This document shows positions 8,450 through 16,749 of a stretch of DNA of 64,000 nucleotides, one piece after another. The notes beneath the pieces are model-generated. The model saw nothing but the letters and a program-made list of their open reading frames with translations. It was not told the DNA's origin and searched no databases. The stretch lies in assembly GCF_008123425.1 (NCBI RefSeq), contig NZ_VSSS01000011.1, positions 81,245 through 145,244 on the forward strand, written 5' to 3'. The translations under genes and the position numbers were made by a program. The DNA is from Bradyrhizobium rifense. Lineage in GTDB: Bacteria; Pseudomonadota; Alphaproteobacteria; Rhizobiales; Xanthobacteraceae. Numbering within the stretch: position 1 is the stretch's first letter; every line of letters starts with the position of its first letter.

Positions 8450-9781
8450 TTACGGTTTGGCCAGCAGATCTTCCCGGGCAAGGATCTTGTCGCTCTCCTC
8501 AGCCGCAGATTTCAGGAAAGCGTCGATGGCGGCATCGTTTCCGGCCAGCGATTTGTCGGTGAATGCCTTCTCAAGCCGGGCCGCGAGCCGGGTGAGAATT
8601 TCGCTGGCCGGACTGATCGCCGGAACGGTGAAGAAGACGTGGTCGGCGGGGGTGTTAACGAACGCGCCGAGTTGGGGGATCTTGCCGAGGACCGCAGAGT
8701 AGTCGAGCCCCTTGCGATTGGGCACCCACGCCGTGTTCTCGAGCAGCCACAGCAAATTCTCCGGCTCGTTGGCCTTCTGAACGAAATCCCAGGCGATCTG
8801 GCTTTTCGGCCCCTTGTTGGGGACGTAGAGGTCCACCGGGACCATCAACGTTCCCTTCGGCAACGGCGCCGTCGCGTATTTGAGGTTGGGCGCCTTCTTG
8901 GCGACATCGCCAATCACCCAGGACTCCCGGATGAACATCGCGGTCTGGCCGAGCTCGAAGGCTTCAGCGTCTGCCTTCATCTCCGGCAACACCGTCCGAT
9001 AGGCAACGACGTTGTCGAGATACTGCTTGAGCGCGTTGCGGCCAGCCTCGTTCGCATAGGCCGCGCGCCACTTGCCGCCCTTCTCCTCCAACAGCGTGCC
9101 ACCGTGATTATAGAGGATAGTCCAGTACTTCTCCGCGATACCGGAGCCACCGCCGCTGAGACGCAAACTCCAGCCGCTGACCGTCGGCACGCCGGATGCG
9201 TCACGTTGCACGAGCTTCTGCGCATAGGCCGTGTAGTCCGCCATCGTCTTGGGAGGCGAATTGAGGCCGGCCTTGGCGAACATCTCGGTGTTGTAGAACA
9301 GCGCGCCCTGCCCCTGGAACAGCGGCACCCCGTAGATCTTGCCGTCATACATCGCGGTCTTCACCCGCGTCATGTCGTAATTGGCTTTGACGAAATCCAC
9401 GATCGCGGCCGGCGGCTCCGGAATCAGGCTGGCCTCCAGATATCGGGCAGCCTCGACCTCCATCTCGATCACGTCTCCGGCCGAGCCGGATGGAAGCGAG
9501 AGCGCCAGCCGCTTCTCATGCTCGCGCAAGGCGATGGCCTCGACGCTGATGTCGAGATCGGGATACTTCGCCTTCAGCTGGTCTCCGACGCGCTTGTAAA
9601 ACGGGGCGAGATCAGGCCAGCCGCTCCAGATGGTCAGCTTCTCAGCCGACGCCGGCGACGCCAGCATTGGCAGGGCGACAGCCACCGCCAGCCATCGCGC
9701 GGCTGACAGCCATGAACGGCGCTTCTTCTCGGGAGAGGTCGGATATCCGAACGTGCCGACCGATGTCGCGATGAAGGCCAT
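8450..9781 (-). CDS. Extracellular sugar-binding protein of a CUT1 ABC transporter
   Basis: The 443-residue product captures the sugar in the periplasm. A long basic N-region (EKKRRS) leads into a hydrophobic core, with likely cleavage after ASPASA before EKLTIWSGW. The motif GVPLFQGQGALFYNTEMF is typical of family 1 sugar-binding proteins. The ATG at 9781 has GGGAGCGGGAC directly upstream and is preferred over the in-frame ATG at 9826, which would lie beyond the likely promoter and operator. It is the first gene of the leftward operon continuing into the two permeases and probably the GMC oxidoreductase. A LacI-type operator 44 bases upstream suggests repression by the adjacent regulator. 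Confidence 0.9.
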   Translation of the reverse strand: MAFIATSVGTFGYPTSPEKKRRSWLSAARWLAVAVALPMLASPASAEKLTIWSGWPDLAPFYKRVGDQLKAKYPDLDISVEAIALREHEKRLALSLPSGSAGDVIEMEVEAARYLEASLIPEPPAAIVDFVKANYDMTRVKTAMYDGKIYGVPLFQGQGALFYNTEMFAKAGLNSPPKTMADYTAYAQKLVQRDASGVPTVSGWSLRLSGGGSGIAEKYWTILYNHGGTLLEEKGGKWRAAYANEAGRNALKQYLDNVVAYRTVLPEMKADAEAFELGQTAMFIRESWVIGDVAKKAPNLKYATAPLPKGTLMVPVDLYVPNKGPKSQIAWDFVQKANEPENLLWLLENTAWVPNRKGLDYSAVLGKIPQLGAFVNTPADHVFFTVPAISPASEILTRLAARLEKAFTDKSLAGNDAAIDAFLKSAAEESDKILAREDLLAKP

Positions 9782-9824
9782 GTCCCCGCTCCCAGAACTA
9801 CATAAATCCCAACCAAAGGCTGTC

Positions 9825-9840
9825 ATGCAACCGGTTGCGT
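9825..9840. promoter_or_regulatory. LacI-family operator in front of the sugar-binding-protein operon
   Basis: The sequence is a near-perfect palindrome, ATGCAACCGGTTGCGT on the top strand (one mismatch in the outermost pairs). On the bottom strand it begins one base after TTGACA (9845-9840), so a bound repressor would cover the -35/-10 spacer of the promoter for the binding-protein gene. A near-identical copy lies at 10991-11006. LacI regulators typically bind such 14-18-bp palindromes with a central CG. Confidence 0.75.
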
Positions 9841-9886
9841 GTCAATTGCGATCCATTGCCGCTTTCCGAGGCGGTTGACCAAATCG

Positions 9887-10921
9887 TCAGCGGCTTTTTC
9901 GTTTCGCAGGCGCCGGACCGGTGCTCGCGCGAACCACGAGATGTGAGTTCAGCTTGTGGCGGATCTCGCCCGACGCGCCACCATTCATCTGGCTGAGCAG
10001 GAGACCAACCGCGACATCGCCCGCATCGGCGCAACGCGCCGACACTGTCGTGAGTTGCGGATAAGTGGTTTCGCCGAGGACATCATCGCAGCCGACCACG
10101 CTGAACGATCTGGGCACATCAACGTCGAGGGCGGCAAGCCCCGCGAGCAGGCCTTGGGCCACAAGGTCGTCGAACGCGATGGCCGCGGTCACCCCGCTGG
10201 CGACGATCGGGACAGCGGCCAATCGCCCGGTGTCGTAAGATGGCGGGCGGGCCGGAATGGCGATCACCTTGAGCCCGCGTTTCGCCGCTTCCTTGCGGAC
10301 GGCGTTGCGCCGCTGCTGGTTGGACCATGACGTCGTGGGGCCGCTGACATAGGCGATGTGCCGATGCCCGAGCTCGGCAAGATGTGCGATCGCGGCGGCA
10401 ACGCCCGGCGCCGTGTCGATCAAGACCCGCGTAATTCCCTCGATGTCGCGATTGATCAGCACCAGCGGCCGACGCGCCGCATAGATCCTGATCTGCGCTT
10501 CGTCCAGACGGGATGAGGCGAGCACAAGCCCCTCCACCTGGCCGATGAAGCGACCGAGCAGCAATTCCTCACGGGCGGGATCCTCGTCCGAATTGCCCAG
10601 AAAGACGCATAGTCCCGCCCTGTCGGCGTGAAGCTGTGCGGCTCTGATCAGAGGCGGAAAGAACGGGTTCGCAACGTCGGAGACGATGAGCGCGACATTG
10701 CCGTGCCGTCCGGTCGAAAGCGCGCGCGCGACCTGGTTGGGCACATAACCCAATTTGTCGGCGACCGCCTTGACGCGCCGGACCGTCCCCTCACTCAGCA
10801 TTTCCGGTCGCGTGAACGCGCGCGATACGGTCGCGCGCGAGACCCCGGAGACCTTTGCGACCTGACTTATGGTCGGCGCGATCTCTAAGCGCCGCTCCCT
10901 GCCGTCGGAATCGCGTTTCAC
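9887..10921 (-). CDS. LacI-family transcriptional repressor of the amino-sugar-like cluster
   Basis: This 344-residue regulator has an N-terminal helix-turn-helix (TISQVAKVSGVSRATVSRAF, residues about 17-36), the hinge helix ending NQVARALSTGR, and a C-terminal sugar-binding fold with VALIVSDVANPFFPPLI and FSVVGCDDV. It lies between two divergent sugar operons. Matching palindromes occur in front of both, so it probably represses both and releases them on binding a sugar. The right-hand operator is about 70 bases upstream of its own start, so it may also autoregulate. The effector is unknown. Confidence 0.92.
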   Translation of the reverse strand: MKRDSDGRERRLEIAPTISQVAKVSGVSRATVSRAFTRPEMLSEGTVRRVKAVADKLGYVPNQVARALSTGRHGNVALIVSDVANPFFPPLIRAAQLHADRAGLCVFLGNSDEDPAREELLLGRFIGQVEGLVLASSRLDEAQIRIYAARRPLVLINRDIEGITRVLIDTAPGVAAAIAHLAELGHRHIAYVSGPTTSWSNQQRRNAVRKEAAKRGLKVIAIPARPPSYDTGRLAAVPIVASGVTAAIAFDDLVAQGLLAGLAALDVDVPRSFSVVGCDDVLGETTYPQLTTVSARCADAGDVAVGLLLSQMNGGASGEIRHKLNSHLVVRASTGPAPAKRKSR

Positions 10922-10990
10922 CGGGGGCGCCTCCTGTGCGAGATCTCGACATTACACATGCCTTGATCGTCGCCGGGGCGCAAGCTTGAC

Positions 10991-11006
10991 ATGCAACCGA
11001 TTGCAT
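10991..11006. promoter_or_regulatory. LacI-family operator in front of the nagB-like operon
   Basis: The site ATGCAACCGATTGCAT has perfect 6-bp arms around CCGA. TTGACA is at 10986-10991 and the palindrome occupies the following spacer. That is the same geometry, relative to TTGACA, as the copy at 9825-9840. It lies 46 bases upstream of the nagB-like start at 11052. Confidence 0.78.
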
Positions 11007-11051
11007 TACATCCTTGATGCGCAGAGTGACAGGCCCCGACAAGAACCACGG

Positions 11052-11828
11052 ATGAGCATGATGGCTTCGGTCGCTCCAGGGATCGCGATATCAGAGACGC
11101 GGGATGCGATGGGCCGGGCTGCGGCGTCTGACATCGCTGCCGCGCTGCGCGAGCGCCTCGCACGGCAAGATCGTGTGAGGATGGTGTTCGCCGCCGCGCC
11201 GAGCCAGGCAGAGATGCTGGACGCGCTTGTGACCGCGCGCGATATCGATTGGCGACGCGTGATCGCCTTCCACATGGACGAATATCTTGGGCTTCCGGCG
11301 CACGCGCCCCAGCGCTTCGGCGTGTGGCTGACCCGCCATTTCTTCTCGCGCGTCCCTCTGGGCGCGGTCCATTTGATCGGACAGGAATCAGATCCGGACC
11401 GCGAAGCGGCGCGCTACACCGCCCTTCTGGCCGGAGCCCCGATAGACTTCGTATGCCTCGGCATCGGCGTCAACGGGCATCTGGCGTTTAACGATCCGCC
11501 CGTCGCAGATTTGCACGACACCAAGCAGGTCAAGATCGTCGAGCTCGACGCGATCTGCCGTCAGCAGCAGGTCGACGACGAGTGCTTTGCGACTTTGAGC
11601 GACGTCCCGACGCACGCGATCACCCTGACGATCCCGCGATTGCTCGGCGCTCATCAGCTGTTTTGCGTGGTGCCCGGCGCAGCCAAGCGCGCCGCCGTCG
11701 AGCAATCCTTGTACGGCCCGATAGGTGCTGCCTGCCCGGCGAGCGCATTGCGTACGCATCCGCGATGCACGCTGTATCTCGACCGGGATTCCGCGCCACC
11801 ACGGCTGCAAACGCCGGCACGCGCATGA
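11052..11828 (+). CDS. nagB: Glucosamine-6-phosphate deaminase family protein (NagB-like)
   Basis: This 258-residue enzyme should convert an amino-sugar phosphate (classically glucosamine-6-phosphate) to the ketose phosphate and ammonia. It carries the NagB motifs FHMDEYLGL (general-base Asp) and GIGVNGHLAFNDP (catalytic Asp/His region), at about the family's length of 260. Of the clustered ATGs at 11052, 11058 and 11061, the first is chosen provisionally; the frame is open further left but crosses the promoter and operator. It overlaps the next gene as ATGA. The phosphate donor for the imported sugar is not in the window. Confidence 0.85.
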   Translation: MSMMASVAPGIAISETRDAMGRAAASDIAAALRERLARQDRVRMVFAAAPSQAEMLDALVTARDIDWRRVIAFHMDEYLGLPAHAPQRFGVWLTRHFFSRVPLGAVHLIGQESDPDREAARYTALLAGAPIDFVCLGIGVNGHLAFNDPPVADLHDTKQVKIVELDAICRQQQVDDECFATLSDVPTHAITLTIPRLLGAHQLFCVVPGAAKRAAVEQSLYGPIGAACPASALRTHPRCTLYLDRDSAPPRLQTPARA

Positions 11829-12973
11829 GCCACGCGACGACATCTATCTCGGGCCGCGATCCTGAGACCGGACAGCCTCATGCGATCACCATCGTCGATG
11901 GCCGCATCTCAGGCATCGCCCCGGGCGGGGCCGATGACGGACATTGGTTGTCGCTCGGGCTGTTCGATCTGCAATTGAACGGTTTTGCTGGACACGACCT
12001 CAATGGCGGCACCGATCCACAGACGGTTCGCGATCTCGCTTTGGCCGTCCATGGCAGTGGCGTATCGCGTTTTGCCCCGACGCTGATCACGGCATCGCGC
12101 GCCGCGCTCATCGATGCGTTGAACGCGATCGCACAGGCACGCGACAGCGATCCGCTGGTCAAGCACGCGATCCCCTTCGTCCATGTTGAAGGGCCTCATA
12201 TCGCACCGGAGAACGGTCCTCGCGGCGCGCACCCGGCCGAACACGTCAGGCCACCGGATCTCGATGAGTTCGACGCCTGGCAAGCCGCCTGCGGAAACCT
12301 CATCGGCCTGGTGACGTTGTCACCGCACTGGCCGGAGACGGCCGACTATGTGCGAGGGCTTCGGGCCCGCGGCGTTCATGTTGCGCTCGGCCATACCAAC
12401 GCAACGACAGATCAGATCTCCGCCGCGGTCGAGGCCGGCGCCACGTTGTCAACGCATCTCGGCAACGGCATCGCGGCCCAGCTGCCGCGGCATCCCAACC
12501 CGATCTGGACGCAGTTGGCGGAGGACAGACTCTGGGCGAGCTTCATCGCCGATGGCCATCACCTTCCGCCCGAGACCTTCAAGGCCATGCTGCGCGCAAA
12601 GGGGCTCGAACGATCGATGCTGGTTTCGGACGCCGTCGCGCTCGCGGGCTGTCCACCCGCGATCCACGACATGCCCGTGGGTGGACGCGTCGAACTGAAA
12701 GCGAATGGTCGGCTGGAAGTGGTCGGTACGCCGTTTCTGGCGGGAGCAGCAGCCAGCCTCGTGTTCGGGATTACGACGGCCAGACGCATGGCCGGCCTGA
12801 CGCTGGCCGAGGCACTCAGGCTGGCAACAATCAATCCCCGCACACCATTCCAGCTGCCAACTCTGACAGTCGGCGCGCCAGCGGATCTGCTTCGATTTCG
12901 TCTCGGAGAAGACGGATCCGTCATTCCCGAGACCGTCTATGTCGCTGGTCAGCCCTTTTCAGCCAAGCATTGA
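11825..12973 (+). CDS. nagA: N-acetylglucosamine-6-phosphate deacetylase-like amidohydrolase (NagA-like)
   Basis: The 382-residue product belongs to the NagA amidohydrolase family. It shows LFDLQLNGFAGHDLNGG (the E. coli-like QLNG form rather than HIHG), HVEGPHI with the metal-binding Glu, ALGHTNAT (His) and SDAVALAG (catalytic Asp). The segment usually written THLFNAM reads THLGNGI here, placing it in a divergent subgroup. The start overlaps the NagB-like stop by four bases. With that gene it would deacetylate then deaminate an N-acetyl amino sugar. The exact substrate may differ from N-acetylglucosamine. Confidence 0.8.
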   Translation: MSHATTSISGRDPETGQPHAITIVDGRISGIAPGGADDGHWLSLGLFDLQLNGFAGHDLNGGTDPQTVRDLALAVHGSGVSRFAPTLITASRAALIDALNAIAQARDSDPLVKHAIPFVHVEGPHIAPENGPRGAHPAEHVRPPDLDEFDAWQAACGNLIGLVTLSPHWPETADYVRGLRARGVHVALGHTNATTDQISAAVEAGATLSTHLGNGIAAQLPRHPNPIWTQLAEDRLWASFIADGHHLPPETFKAMLRAKGLERSMLVSDAVALAGCPPAIHDMPVGGRVELKANGRLEVVGTPFLAGAAASLVFGITTARRMAGLTLAEALRLATINPRTPFQLPTLTVGAPADLLRFRLGEDGSVIPETVYVAGQPFSAKH

Positions 12974-12982
12974 GGAAGTGAG

Positions 12983-14032
12983 ATGAGCCGCCTTCGCATT
13001 GGGTTGGTCGGTCCAGGCGCGATCGGTGAAACGCACGCGCGAGCGATCAGGGCGCTCGACGTGACCGTTTTGGCCGCTGTCGCCGGCGGCACGCCCGAGC
13101 AGATTGCCGCATGCGTCGATGGCGAACCCGTTCCGACATTTGCAACCACCGACGCCATGCTGGCCGGTGCAGACATCGACGCGGTCGTTATCTGCACCCC
13201 GAGCGGCGCTCATCATGACGCAGCACTTGCCGCCATCAGGTCCGGACGCCATGTGCTTGTCGAGAAACCCCTCTGCGTCGATCCGGCAGAGGCCGCGTCG
13301 CTGGTTCGTGCGGCCGAGAGCTCGCAGCTGACATGCGGCGTGGTTTCGCAGCGTCGTCTCGAACCGCAACACCAGACGATCAAGACGCTGCTCGACGCGG
13401 GCCACCTCGGGCAACCGCGCCTGATCGAGGCGGCGATCCATTGGTATCGTTCCGACGCCTACTATGCGGAGAAGCCATGGCGTGCCGAAGCCGATCACGG
13501 CGGCGGCTCGCTCTTCAACCAAGGCGTCCACAATCTGGATCTGATGCTTTGGCTATTCGGACCCGTGGCGAGTGTTCAAGGCAGGACGGCGACACTCGGA
13601 CACGCGCACGCGATCGAGGACACGACGGCGGCCCTGCTGTCCTTCACATCCCGCACCCTGGGCGTGATCGTGACGAGCACGGCACTGCCGCCGGGACGGC
13701 CGGCCATGTTGCGCCTGTTCACTGATCGCGGCAGCTGCGAGCTTGCACACGACAGCATCGTTCGCTGGGATTTTCCCGGTGTCCCACAGCCGGCGAGCGC
13801 GACGGGACCAGGAAGTGCCGCCAACGATCCCAAGGCGATCGGCATCGAGGGGCATATCGCGCAATGGCGCGACTTCGTCCAGGCGGTCCGGGAGCGACGG
13901 GCGCCCGCCACTCCGTTCAGGGATGGGTTCGAGGCTACGCGCGTGGTCACCGCAATCTATCGCTCGGCCGCGGAAGGTCGCGCCGTTACCCCCAACGACG
14001 TCTCGCCGCAGGTGTCGCTCGATGGCCGATAG
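12983..14032 (+). CDS. Gfo/Idh/MocA family NAD(P)-dependent oxidoreductase
   Basis: This 349-residue enzyme probably oxidises or reduces a sugar or cyclitol. It has an N-terminal Rossmann fold (LRIGLVGPGAIGETHARA), the family Lys in HVLVEKPLCVDP, and GGGSLFNQGVHNLDLMLWLFG containing the catalytic His. It starts nine bases after the NagA-like stop and overlaps the next dehydrogenase by eleven bases, so the four genes form one operon. The substrate is unknown. Confidence 0.9.
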   Translation: MSRLRIGLVGPGAIGETHARAIRALDVTVLAAVAGGTPEQIAACVDGEPVPTFATTDAMLAGADIDAVVICTPSGAHHDAALAAIRSGRHVLVEKPLCVDPAEAASLVRAAESSQLTCGVVSQRRLEPQHQTIKTLLDAGHLGQPRLIEAAIHWYRSDAYYAEKPWRAEADHGGGSLFNQGVHNLDLMLWLFGPVASVQGRTATLGHAHAIEDTTAALLSFTSRTLGVIVTSTALPPGRPAMLRLFTDRGSCELAHDSIVRWDFPGVPQPASATGPGSAANDPKAIGIEGHIAQWRDFVQAVRERRAPATPFRDGFEATRVVTAIYRSAAEGRAVTPNDVSPQVSLDGR

Positions 14033-15032
14033 TACCCCTTCCATGCTCGACATTGCCATCATTGGCGCGGCTCATCCGCATGTCGAATACGTGCTCTCGG
14101 AGATCGCTGTCAGGACCGACGTCAGGATCGCGGCGGTCGCCGATCACGACGCCGCGCGCCTCGCCGAACTCGAAAGACGCACGCAGGCTCCCGGCTATGC
14201 CGACCCAATCGCGTTGTTGGAGGCGCACAAGGTCGAGGCCGTGGCTGTTTTCACCGAGTTCGGCCTCCGGGCTCCGATCGTGGCCGAACTGCTGCGCCGG
14301 AATATTTTTGCGATCGTCGACAAGCCGATGGCGGTGACACTTCCCCAGCTCGCCCTGATTGAGGACGCCCTCGCCGGGCGCAGCCTGCTGACACTTCTGC
14401 TCGAGAAGCGCTTTTATCCGGTCACGCTCGCGCTCCGCTCGGTTCTCGAAAGCGGCGAATTGGGAGACATCGTCTCGATCAGTTCGACCGGGCCGCACAA
14501 GCTCGTACCAAGCCGTCGTCCGGCATGGATGTTCGAGCCGTCCACCTATGGCGGCATTCTCGCCGACCTGACGGTCCACGACATCGATCTGGCGCTTTGG
14601 TTGACGGGACACACCAGCGGCACGATCAGTGGCTGGGTCTCGCCCACCCCGGCTGCCGGCACGACGAGCTTTCCCGCCCTGGGACGCGCCATCCTCGCCT
14701 GCGACAACGGCCCGCAATTTTCAATCGAGGTAGACTGGATTCAGCCGGAAGCCTCTCCCCGCCATGGCGACTATGCCATGCGTATCTCGGGGACGCGCGG
14801 GCGCGCGGACGTTCTCTTCGCCGAGAACCGGCTGCTCGTTGAAACCGCAACACGAACGAGACGTGAGATCGACCTTCCCCCGGGCGGCTCGCCTCCCGGC
14901 TTCGTCTTCGATCATCTCGCGCGTGGCGAAGCCCTGGAGATTCCGGCGAAGGACGCCCTACGCGCCACGCGTATCGCGATCCTCGCCGAAGAAAGTGCGA
15001 AGCAAGGCGGCAAACCGATACGGTGGGGCTGA
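14022..15032 (+). CDS. Second Gfo/Idh/MocA family oxidoreductase of the cluster
   Basis: This 336-residue paralogue has the Rossmann start LDIAIIGAAHPHVEYVLSE, the Lys in FAIVDKPMAVTLPQ and the downstream GGILADLTVHDIDLALWLTG. The phosphate-loop glycines are looser than in the gene upstream (GAAHPH rather than GxGxxG). Starts at 14022 and 14043 are both possible; the first overlaps the preceding gene. It ends 16 bases before a convergent LacI gene. Two such oxidoreductases in tandem suggest successive redox steps on one sugar, which is inference. Confidence 0.87.
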   Translation: MADSTPSMLDIAIIGAAHPHVEYVLSEIAVRTDVRIAAVADHDAARLAELERRTQAPGYADPIALLEAHKVEAVAVFTEFGLRAPIVAELLRRNIFAIVDKPMAVTLPQLALIEDALAGRSLLTLLLEKRFYPVTLALRSVLESGELGDIVSISSTGPHKLVPSRRPAWMFEPSTYGGILADLTVHDIDLALWLTGHTSGTISGWVSPTPAAGTTSFPALGRAILACDNGPQFSIEVDWIQPEASPRHGDYAMRISGTRGRADVLFAENRLLVETATRTRREIDLPPGGSPPGFVFDHLARGEALEIPAKDALRATRIAILAEESAKQGGKPIRWG

Positions 15033-15048
15033 GAGGCGAGGCTCGAAC

Positions 15049-16098
15049 TTACGGCAGGTTGTCCCGCAGAAAAATGTCGATGCGGATGCGCTCCTGGTCA
15101 GGGCTGATCGGCTCGCCGGAACAATGCGCGAGCAGGACGCGCGCCGCAGACCGCGCCTCGTGGCCCGGATCCTGGTTGATGATGGCATCGAGCGTGCCGC
15201 GGACCAGAAAACGCCGCGTGTATTGAGTGAGCTCATGGGTGATCCAGACCACCTCGCGCGCGCGACCGGAGGCCTCGAGCGCATCGGCGATGCCACGGTT
15301 TCCGGCGCCGCAGCAATAGATGCCGCGGAGATCGGCATGGCGTGCGAGCAACGCCGCGGTGAGCTCCCGTGTGCGCGCGCTGTCGTCGCGCCCCTCGATG
15401 ACCGGTAGCGCGCGCAGGTTCGGATACTCGCTGGACAGGATCTGGTGGAAGCCAAACTGTCGCTCGGTGTGATCGCGCAGCGACAACGATCCCGCGATCA
15501 CGGCGACCGTCCCCTCGCGCCCGGCAAGGAAGCGCCCCATCAGCGTCGATGCAGTCCGCCCCGCGGCCGGGTTGTCGATACCGACATAATGCAGGCGGCG
15601 CGAGCTCGGCGCGTCCGACACCAGGGTCACCACGGCGACCCCGCGCGCGGTGAGCTCGTCGATCGCGGCGCGCACCCTGGGGTGGTCGAGCGCGATGACG
15701 GCGACGCCCTGATAGGCCGGCGACAGGTTTTCCAGCGCCACCGCCAGCACATCCGGATCGAACACATCGACATGGAGGATATCGATGAAACCGCGCTGGC
15801 CGGCGAGCCAGTCCGCGGTGCGCTGGACCTGTTCGGTCAGGTTGGTCATGAAGCTGTTGCTGCCGGACGGCAGCACGAAGGCGAAGCGAAAACTCTGCCC
15901 GCGTGCGAGCCGTGCGGCCGCCACATCAGCGCGGTAGCCGAGCTTGGCGACGGCAGCCTCGACACGCGCGACGGTCTTGGCGCGCACGCCCTCGCGCCGG
16001 TTAACGACGCGATCGACAGTGGCGAGCGAAACGCCCGCCGCACGCGCGACGTCCTCCAGCGTGGCGCGAACGGCCGGCTGCGTCGCGCCAGCTGTCAT
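15049..16098 (-). CDS. LacI-family transcriptional regulator (second sugar cluster)
   Basis: The 349-residue regulator has the helix-turn-helix TLEDVARAAGVSLATVDRVV (residues about 13-32) and a C-terminal periplasmic-binding-protein fold (FVLPSGSNSFM, YVGIDNPAAGRTASTLMG, GIYCCGAGNRGIADAL). It is the last gene of the leftward operon 20914-15049 and overlaps the ThuA-like gene by four bases. That position implies feedback control of its own operon. No palindrome matching the first LacI site was found upstream of this operon, so its operator is not identified. Confidence 0.9.
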   Translation of the reverse strand: MTAGATQPAVRATLEDVARAAGVSLATVDRVVNRREGVRAKTVARVEAAVAKLGYRADVAAARLARGQSFRFAFVLPSGSNSFMTNLTEQVQRTADWLAGQRGFIDILHVDVFDPDVLAVALENLSPAYQGVAVIALDHPRVRAAIDELTARGVAVVTLVSDAPSSRRLHYVGIDNPAAGRTASTLMGRFLAGREGTVAVIAGSLSLRDHTERQFGFHQILSSEYPNLRALPVIEGRDDSARTRELTAALLARHADLRGIYCCGAGNRGIADALEASGRAREVVWITHELTQYTRRFLVRGTLDAIINQDPGHEARSAARVLLAHCSGEPISPDQERIRIDIFLRDNLP

Positions 16099-16739
16099 TC
16101 ACGCGCCGCCCACTGCATGCCGCGAGTCATCAACGTTCGGATCTCCGGGACGTCGAGCTCGTAGGCGCGGTGGCCGAGCGAGGAATAGAACACCCTGCCC
16201 GCGCCATATCGCTTCTTCCAGACCACCGGCATCACCACGCCGTCGATCCAGGAGGCGTGCTCGCCGGTAAAGGTCGTCGTCGCCAACACCTCGATGGCGG
16301 GGTCGACATGCATGTAATACTGCTCGGAACGATGCTCGAAACTCTTCAGGCCCTTCATGATGGGATCATCCGGCTTCGTCAAGTCGACCTTGTAGTCGAT
16401 GATGTTGCCCGGATGCGCAACCCATTGCCCGCCGCACAGGAACTGGTAATCGACGGACTCACGGAACGCATCGCACATGCCGCCATGATGGCCGGCAAGC
16501 CCGACGCCGCCACGCACCGCTGCGCACAGATTGAGCGCGTCTGCCTTTTCGATCTTCGACATGGTGTAGATCGGGATGATCAACGAGAGATCATGAATCG
16601 CCGGATCGCCGAATGCCTCCGTCGTCGTTTCGATCCGGACCTCGAAGCCTTCCGCCTTGAGCCAGCCGCGGATCATCGAGGCACAAAGATCGGGGTCGTG
16701 TCCCGGCCAGCCGCCCCATACAATCAAAGCCTTGCGCAT
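16095..16739 (-). CDS. ThuA-like (trehalose-utilisation family) protein
   Basis: This 214-residue cytoplasmic protein has the ThuA/glutamine-amidotransferase-like fold, recognised by ALIVWGGWPGHDPD near the start and LAGHHGGMCDAF in the middle. ThuA proteins occur with sugar transporters and Gfo/Idh/MocA dehydrogenases and have been linked to trehalose and related disaccharide metabolism in rhizobia, but their reaction is poorly defined. The ATG at 16739 has GAGGGA at good spacing; ATG 16745 is too close to that site. It sits between the dehydrogenase and the LacI gene. Confidence 0.83.
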   Translation of the reverse strand: MRKALIVWGGWPGHDPDLCASMIRGWLKAEGFEVRIETTTEAFGDPAIHDLSLIIPIYTMSKIEKADALNLCAAVRGGVGLAGHHGGMCDAFRESVDYQFLCGGQWVAHPGNIIDYKVDLTKPDDPIMKGLKSFEHRSEQYYMHVDPAIEVLATTTFTGEHASWIDGVVMPVVWKKRYGAGRVFYSSLGHRAYELDVPEIRTLMTRGMQWAARE

Positions 16740-16749
16740 GGTCATTCCC

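Noticed and set aside
8288..9706. A 472-codon rightward frame opposite the sugar-binding protein
   Set aside because: The opposite strand has a signal peptide and family motifs; this frame is its complement without protein-like features.
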